This document shows, piece by piece, positions 5,127 to 8,710 of a stretch of 8,710 nucleotides of DNA (positions are counted from its first letter, which is position 1; every line of letters begins with the position of its first letter). The translations under genes were made by a program, and so were the position numbers. The stretch comes from Thiobacillus sp. (GTDB lineage: Bacteria; Pseudomonadota; Gammaproteobacteria; Burkholderiales; Thiobacillaceae): the NCBI GenBank assembly GCA_024710445.1, contig JANJUT010000169.1, forward strand, positions 1-8,710. Direction: 5' to 3'. The notes under the pieces were generated by a model, which did not search any database, was not told the origin of the DNA, and was given only the letters and a program-made list of their open reading frames with translations.

Positions 5127-6290
5127 ATGAACATGACTCGCCCTGTCAGCGGCTACTCCGCGCAACAGCTTGTCGACAAGCTGGCGCAGGCGCGTGGGCA
5201 ACTGCGCGCGCTAATGGCGTGTTTGCCGGACGCCAACTGGCTGGGACCACACGCCGGGCATCTGAATCCACCGCTATGGGAGGTGGGGCATATCATCTGG
5301 TTCCAGGAGCGCTGGTGTGTGCGGGCGCAGCCGGATGGCCGCTTTACGGACAGCCTTCTGACCGGGGCCGATGCGCTCTATGACTCATCCACCGTTGCAC
5401 ATGACAGCCGTTGGGATCTGCCCTTGCTGCAACCCGCTGCACTGGATGACTACGCCAGCCAGGTAACGGCAACCGTGACGGACCGGATGCACAAGTCATT
5501 CAACCCCGAGCTGGCGTATTTTGCCGAACTCAGCCTCTACCACGAGCTGATGCACATCGAAGCCTGGTGGATGGCTTTCCAGAATCTGGGGCTGACGCCA
5601 CCCGCGCAGCCGGCAGCGCACGACAGGTTGACTGGGCAGGGTGATCGCCTGGTGTTTGGCGAAGGTGAGGGGGTGCTGGGCAGCGGCGCAGGTGAAGGCT
5701 TTATCTTCGACAATGAAAAATGGCGCTACACGATTGGGTTGCCGGCATTCGATATCGACGCAAGCCCGGTGTCCGAAACGGGCTTTGCCGCTTTTGTCGA
5801 CGCAGGTGGCTACCAGGACACCGCAGTATGGTCGGATGCAGGGCTGGCATGGCGAACCGACAGCGGCGCACTCCATCCGCTGTACTGGCGGCGGGAACGG
5901 GATACGTGGCAGACACGGCGCTTTGGTGACTGGTCGCCGCTGAGTCCGGACCTGTCCATGCTGCATATCAACCGCTTTGAGGCTGAAGCCTGCGCGGCCT
6001 GGTTCGGGCGCAGCCTGCCGACTGCCGGGCAGTGGATGCGGGCAACGGTACTGGCGGACTTTTGCCGGGGCGTGTGCTGGGAATGGCTGCGCGAACCGTT
6101 TGCGCCGTACCCCGGTTTTGCCCCCGACCCCTATCAGGACTATTCCCAACCCTGGTTTCACACCCACGGGGAGCTGCGCGGCGGCGGGCCCTTTACCCAC
6201 CCGCTGCTCAAGCGCCCGGGCTTCCGTAATTTTTACCTGCCGCATCGGCGCGATCCATACGCGGGTTTCCGAACCGTCAGCCAGCCCTGA
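5127..6290 (+). CDS. egtB: EgtB/SenA-type nonheme iron sulfoxide (or selenoneine) synthase
   Basis: A 387-residue enzyme with a DinB-like N-terminal domain (about 10-155) and a C-terminal formylglycine-generating-enzyme-type domain (about 175-385). The iron-binding triad is visible as H55 (EVGHIIWF) and H139/H143 in HELMHIEA, with spacing like that of mycobacterial EgtB. FGE-domain marks include FIFDNEKW (192-199), SLPTAGQWMRAT (296-307), CWEW (317-320), LRGGGPF (350-356) and RNFYLPHRRDPYAGFR (367-382). EgtB joins hercynine to a cysteine or glutamylcysteine sulfur using O2. The neighbouring EgtD would supply hercynine. The segment where ergothioneine EgtBs usually carry an FNSYY-type motif here reads LYDSSTVAHDSRW (84-96), so a SenA-like selenoneine synthase or another subtype cannot be excluded. 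No egtA, egtC, egtE, senB or senC is in the window. ATG5127 is used; Met3 is an equally possible start. Confidence 0.85.
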   Translation: MNMTRPVSGYSAQQLVDKLAQARGQLRALMACLPDANWLGPHAGHLNPPLWEVGHIIWFQERWCVRAQPDGRFTDSLLTGADALYDSSTVAHDSRWDLPLLQPAALDDYASQVTATVTDRMHKSFNPELAYFAELSLYHELMHIEAWWMAFQNLGLTPPAQPAAHDRLTGQGDRLVFGEGEGVLGSGAGEGFIFDNEKWRYTIGLPAFDIDASPVSETGFAAFVDAGGYQDTAVWSDAGLAWRTDSGALHPLYWRRERDTWQTRRFGDWSPLSPDLSMLHINRFEAEACAAWFGRSLPTAGQWMRATVLADFCRGVCWEWLREPFAPYPGFAPDPYQDYSQPWFHTHGELRGGGPFTHPLLKRPGFRNFYLPHRRDPYAGFRTVSQP

Positions 6291-6310
6291 TTTCGCGCAC
6301 GCTTAGCCCC

Positions 6311-7486
6311 TTACGGCAAAAATAATTCCAGCAAATCGTTCAGATAACGCTGCCCAGGCAAGGTGGGTTTGAGCTGCATGGCATCGTGCGCCAGCAGGCC
6401 TTTGGCCCGGGCCTGTTCCAGCCCGGCCGTGCAAACGATCAACGGCAAGCCCGTGCGTTCTTCAAACAGCGATGAAGGCACGCCTTCATTCAGGCGCAGC
6501 GCATTCATCATGAATTCGAACGGCAGGTCGCTGCGTGTGAGCGTGCGGGCATCGGCAATGTGCGTGCCCAGCGCAACTGCGTCCATGTATTGCTGCGGAT
6601 GCTTGGTGCGCATCTGCCGCAGGATGCGGTCGTGAAAGCTGAGTTTGGAATGCGCGCCCGCGCCGATGCCGAGGTAATCGCCAAACTGCCAATAATTGAG
6701 ATTATGTCGACTTGCGTGTTGCGGGCGGGCGTAGGCCGAGGTTTCGTAATGCTGCATGCCCGCCTCGATCAATCGCGCCTCGATGGCCAGGTGCATGTCT
6801 GCGGCCGCATCGTCATCCGGCAGATTAGGGGGCGCGGTGTGGCCAAACGGCGTATTGGGTTCAAGCGTGAGGTGATAGGCCGACAGATGCGGCGGTTTGA
6901 ACATCAGCGCCGTGTCGATATCGGCCAGCGCCTCGTCCAGCGTCTGCCCCGGCAGGGCAAACATCAGGTCGAGGTTGAAGGTATCGAAATGCGTGGCGGC
7001 AAGTTCGGCCGCGCGCCGTGCTTCGCTGTCGTCGTGAATGCGCCCGAGCGCTTTCAGGTGCAGTGGGTTGAAGCTCTGGATGCCGAGCGACACCCGCGTC
7101 ACCCCGGCTTCGCGAAAGCCTGCAAATTTTGCCGCTTCCACCGTGCCGGGGTTGGCTTCCAGCGTGATCTCCGCGTTGGGCAGCAATTGCGTAAGCGTGC
7201 GCACGCCGGTCAGAATACGGTCGATGCCTGCTGCCGAAAACAGACTGGGCGTGCCGCCACCGAAGAACACGGTGTGGATTCGCCGGCCCCAGATATCGGG
7301 CAGCGCGCGTTCCAGATCCAGCAGCAGGGCATCGATGTAAGCGGCTTCCGGGATACCCTGCGATGCGTGCGAATTGAAGTCGCAATATGGGCACTTCTTC
7401 ACGCACCACGGCAGATGAATATAGAGCGACAGCGGCGGCGAAACCGTCAGGCCGCTCCCGGCAAAACGTATGACGGAATCAGCCAA
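6311..7486 (-). CDS. hemW: radical SAM heme chaperone HemW (coproporphyrinogen oxidase-like)
   Basis: A radical S-adenosylmethionine protein thought to deliver heme to membrane targets; older databases call it oxygen-independent coproporphyrinogen III oxidase-like. Of 391 residues, the [4Fe-4S] ligands C28-x3-C32-x2-C35 are followed by D-F rather than a fourth cysteine. That separates HemW from true HemN. FFGGGTPSLF (73-82) is the SAM-binding glycine motif; LEANPGT, SLGIQSF, LDLMFALPGQT and HLSAYHLTLEPNTPF follow in the usual order, and a HemN_C-type domain fills the C-terminus. In the frame the only start codon between the previous stop (7495-7493) and the cysteine motif is TTG at 7486-7484, so initiation at TTG is likely. 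It overlaps the end of rdgB by eight bases and is last in the rph-rdgB-hemW operon. Its 3' end faces the EgtB-type gene, with 20 bases between and no obvious terminator. Confidence 0.93.
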   Translation of the reverse strand: MADSVIRFAGSGLTVSPPLSLYIHLPWCVKKCPYCDFNSHASQGIPEAAYIDALLLDLERALPDIWGRRIHTVFFGGGTPSLFSAAGIDRILTGVRTLTQLLPNAEITLEANPGTVEAAKFAGFREAGVTRVSLGIQSFNPLHLKALGRIHDDSEARRAAELAATHFDTFNLDLMFALPGQTLDEALADIDTALMFKPPHLSAYHLTLEPNTPFGHTAPPNLPDDDAAADMHLAIEARLIEAGMQHYETSAYARPQHASRHNLNYWQFGDYLGIGAGAHSKLSFHDRILRQMRTKHPQQYMDAVALGTHIADARTLTRSDLPFEFMMNALRLNEGVPSSLFEERTGLPLIVCTAGLEQARAKGLLAHDAMQLKPTLPGQRYLNDLLELFLP

Positions 7487-8078
7487 TCCGGTTCAATTGC
7501 TTGAGCTGGTCCACCAGGTCGCGCAGCGCCTTGCCGCGATGGCTGATGCTGTTTTTGGTGTCGGCATCCAGTTCGGCACCGGTCTTGCCAAACTCCGGCA
7601 CCAGGAAATACGGATCGTAGCCAAAGCCGCCTTCGCCCCGTGGGGTGTCGATGATTTCCCCAAACCAGCGGCCTTCGGCAATCACCGGCTCGGGATCGTC
7701 GGGGTGGCGCACATAGACCATGACGCAGGTGTAGTGCGCGCGGCGATTGGTTTCGTTGGACAGCGCAGCAATGAGCTTGTCGTTGTTGCGGTCATCGGAC
7801 TTGGGTTCGCCGGCATAACGCGCCGACAGCACCCCGGGTTCGCCGCCCAGCGCCTCGACGCAGATGCCGGAGTCGTCGGCCAGCGCGGGCAAGCCGCTGT
7901 GCTGGCTGGCATGGCGCGCCTTGGCCAGGCAGTTTTCGACAAAGGTGACGTAGGGCTCGGGACAGTCGGGCACATTGAACTGCGATTGCGGTACGGCTTC
8001 GATCCCGAGCGGTGCGAGGATGCGGGCGATTTCACGCAGCTTGCCCGCATTGCCGGAGGCGATGACAAGCTGGCTCAT
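7479..8078 (-). CDS. rdgB: RdgB/HAM1-family (d)ITP/XTP pyrophosphatase
   Basis: Hydrolyses non-canonical purine nucleoside triphosphates (dITP, ITP, XTP) to monophosphates and pyrophosphate, keeping hypoxanthine and xanthine out of DNA and RNA. The 199-residue length is typical. Motifs: ASGNAGK at 7-13 (N10, K13, phosphate binding), ENCLAKA (48-54), ADDSGI with the catalytic-base Asp69 (67-72), LSARYAG (84-90), GGFGYDP (150-156, base recognition) and ISHRGKA (178-184). All key residues are present. The ATG at 8078 overlaps the rph stop as ATGA, so the longer frame from 8246 is rejected: its extra N-terminus is arginine-rich shadow sequence of rph. Its stop overlaps the hemW start by eight bases, so translation of the three genes is probably coupled. 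Confidence 0.95.
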   Translation of the reverse strand: MSQLVIASGNAGKLREIARILAPLGIEAVPQSQFNVPDCPEPYVTFVENCLAKARHASQHSGLPALADDSGICVEALGGEPGVLSARYAGEPKSDDRNNDKLIAALSNETNRRAHYTCVMVYVRHPDDPEPVIAEGRWFGEIIDTPRGEGGFGYDPYFLVPEFGKTGAELDADTKNSISHRGKALRDLVDQLKQLNRIG

Positions 8079-8710
8079 GATGCCAGGGCCTGCTGTTGGG
8101 CTGCGGCAATCTGCACGATGCCGGCAGCGGCCAGATCGATCAGCCCATCGAGCGTGGCGCGCGAAAACGGCACGCCTTCGGCCGTGCCCTGCACTTCGAC
8201 AATGCCGCCGCTGCCGGTCATCACCACGTTCATGTCGGTGTCGCACTCGAAATCTTCAATGTAATCCAGATCAAGCACCGGTTGGCCCTGGTATACCCCA
8301 ACCGAAACTGCGGCAATGCTGTCGTTGAGCGGGGTTTCGGCCAGCTTGCCTTCGCGCAACAGACCGGCCACGGCATCGGCCACCGCAACGTAAGCACCGC
8401 AAATGCTGGCGCAACGGGTGCCACCGTCGGCCTGCAGCACGTCACAGTCGATATGCAGGGTGCGCTCGCCGAGCTTCTTCAGGTCGACCACGGCACGCAG
8501 CGAGCGTCCGATCAGGCGCTGGATCTCCTGGGTGCGGCCGCTCTGCTTGCCGCGTGCCGCTTCACGATCGCTGCGCGTATGGGTGGAACGCGGCAGCATG
8601 CCGTATTCGGCGGTGACCCAGCCTTCACCACTGCCTTTCTTGTGCGGCGGAATCTTGTCGAGCACGCTGGCGGTGCACAGCACCCGGGTGTCGCCCATGC
8701 TGACGAGCAC
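8075..8710 (-). CDS. rph: ribonuclease PH (5' end beyond the window)
   Basis: A phosphate-dependent 3'-5' exoribonuclease that trims the 3' ends of tRNA precursors; active as a hexamer. The visible 211 residues begin inside the conserved segment [16 protein letters not shown], so about 30 N-terminal residues lie beyond 8710; the full protein would be near the usual 240. Recognisable blocks are [37 protein letters not shown] (substrate-binding arginines), [20 protein letters not shown], and [20 protein letters not shown] near the active site with its acidic metal and phosphate residues. Nothing suggests inactivation, unlike the frameshifted rph of laboratory E. coli K-12. It heads the rph-rdgB-hemW unit in this window; its promoter is outside. 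Confidence 0.96.
   Translation of the reverse strand: MLVSMGDTRVLCTASVLDKIPPHKKGSGEGWVTAEYGMLPRSTHTRSDREAARGKQSGRTQEIQRLIGRSLRAVVDLKKLGERTLHIDCDVLQADGGTRCASICGAYVAVADAVAGLLREGKLAETPLNDSIAAVSVGVYQGQPVLDLDYIEDFECDTDMNVVMTGSGGIVEVQGTAEGVPFSRATLDGLIDLAAAGIVQIAAAQQQALAS

Noticed and set aside
5127..6290. OvoA (ovothiol synthase) instead of an EgtB-type enzyme
   Set aside because: There is no C-terminal methyltransferase domain, and the protein is far shorter than OvoA.
6560..7504. Long plus-strand frame opposite hemW
   Set aside because: Shadow of a gene with all HemW motifs; the translation is arginine/glutamine-rich and without domain signals.
8079..8246. N-terminal extension of rdgB
   Set aside because: It lies wholly within rph, encodes an arginine-rich tail absent from the family, and the ATG at 8078 gives the standard length.

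Overview
The window looks like a chromosomal segment of a GC-rich proteobacterium. A betaproteobacterium is the best guess, from the rph-rdgB-hemW order, the type of RsuA-family protein and the general codon use. No genus can be named from the sequence alone. Most of the window is compact housekeeping or metabolic DNA. One stretch (about 2685-3781) is clearly lower in GC and has the architecture of an integron gene cassette.

Layout. Positions 53-1485 (minus) hold a secreted dienelactone-hydrolase-family protein translationally coupled, through an ATGA overlap, to a divergent GTP cyclohydrolase I (FolE-like). Diverging from them, 1636-2358 (plus) encodes an RsuA/RluF-family rRNA pseudouridine synthase homologue whose catalytic aspartate and conserved arginines appear to be replaced. 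Positions 2359-2678 are noncoding and rich in small inverted repeats. Positions 2679-2745 form a well-structured attC site. It is followed, reading the minus strand upstream, by a 223-residue protein with a HEPN-like RNxxxH motif (2754-3425) and a small secreted protein of repeated PDG units (3433-3756). A matching core site lies at 3776-3782. The first bases of the cassette, GTTGGGC at 3782-3776 on the minus strand, are the exact complement of the attC R'' box, GCCCAAC at 2745-2739. That relation is expected for a genuine mobile cassette. There is no integrase gene and no second attC in the window, so this looks like a solitary cassette.

Positions 3975-4988 (minus, egtD) and 5127-6290 (plus, an EgtB/SenA-type sulfoxide synthase) are divergent. 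They would supply hercynine and its C-S (or C-Se) bonded product, for a two-gene ergothioneine pathway or the front end of a selenoneine pathway. Positions 6311 to beyond 8710 (minus) are a tight rph-rdgB-hemW operon: tRNA 3' end trimming, nucleotide-pool cleaning and a radical-SAM heme chaperone. Its genes overlap by 4 and 8 bases, and hemW appears to start at TTG.

The best candidates for something undescribed are the two-gene integron cassette, the apparently catalytically altered members of two housekeeping families (FolE-like and RsuA-like), and the non-canonical EgtB homologue next to egtD.
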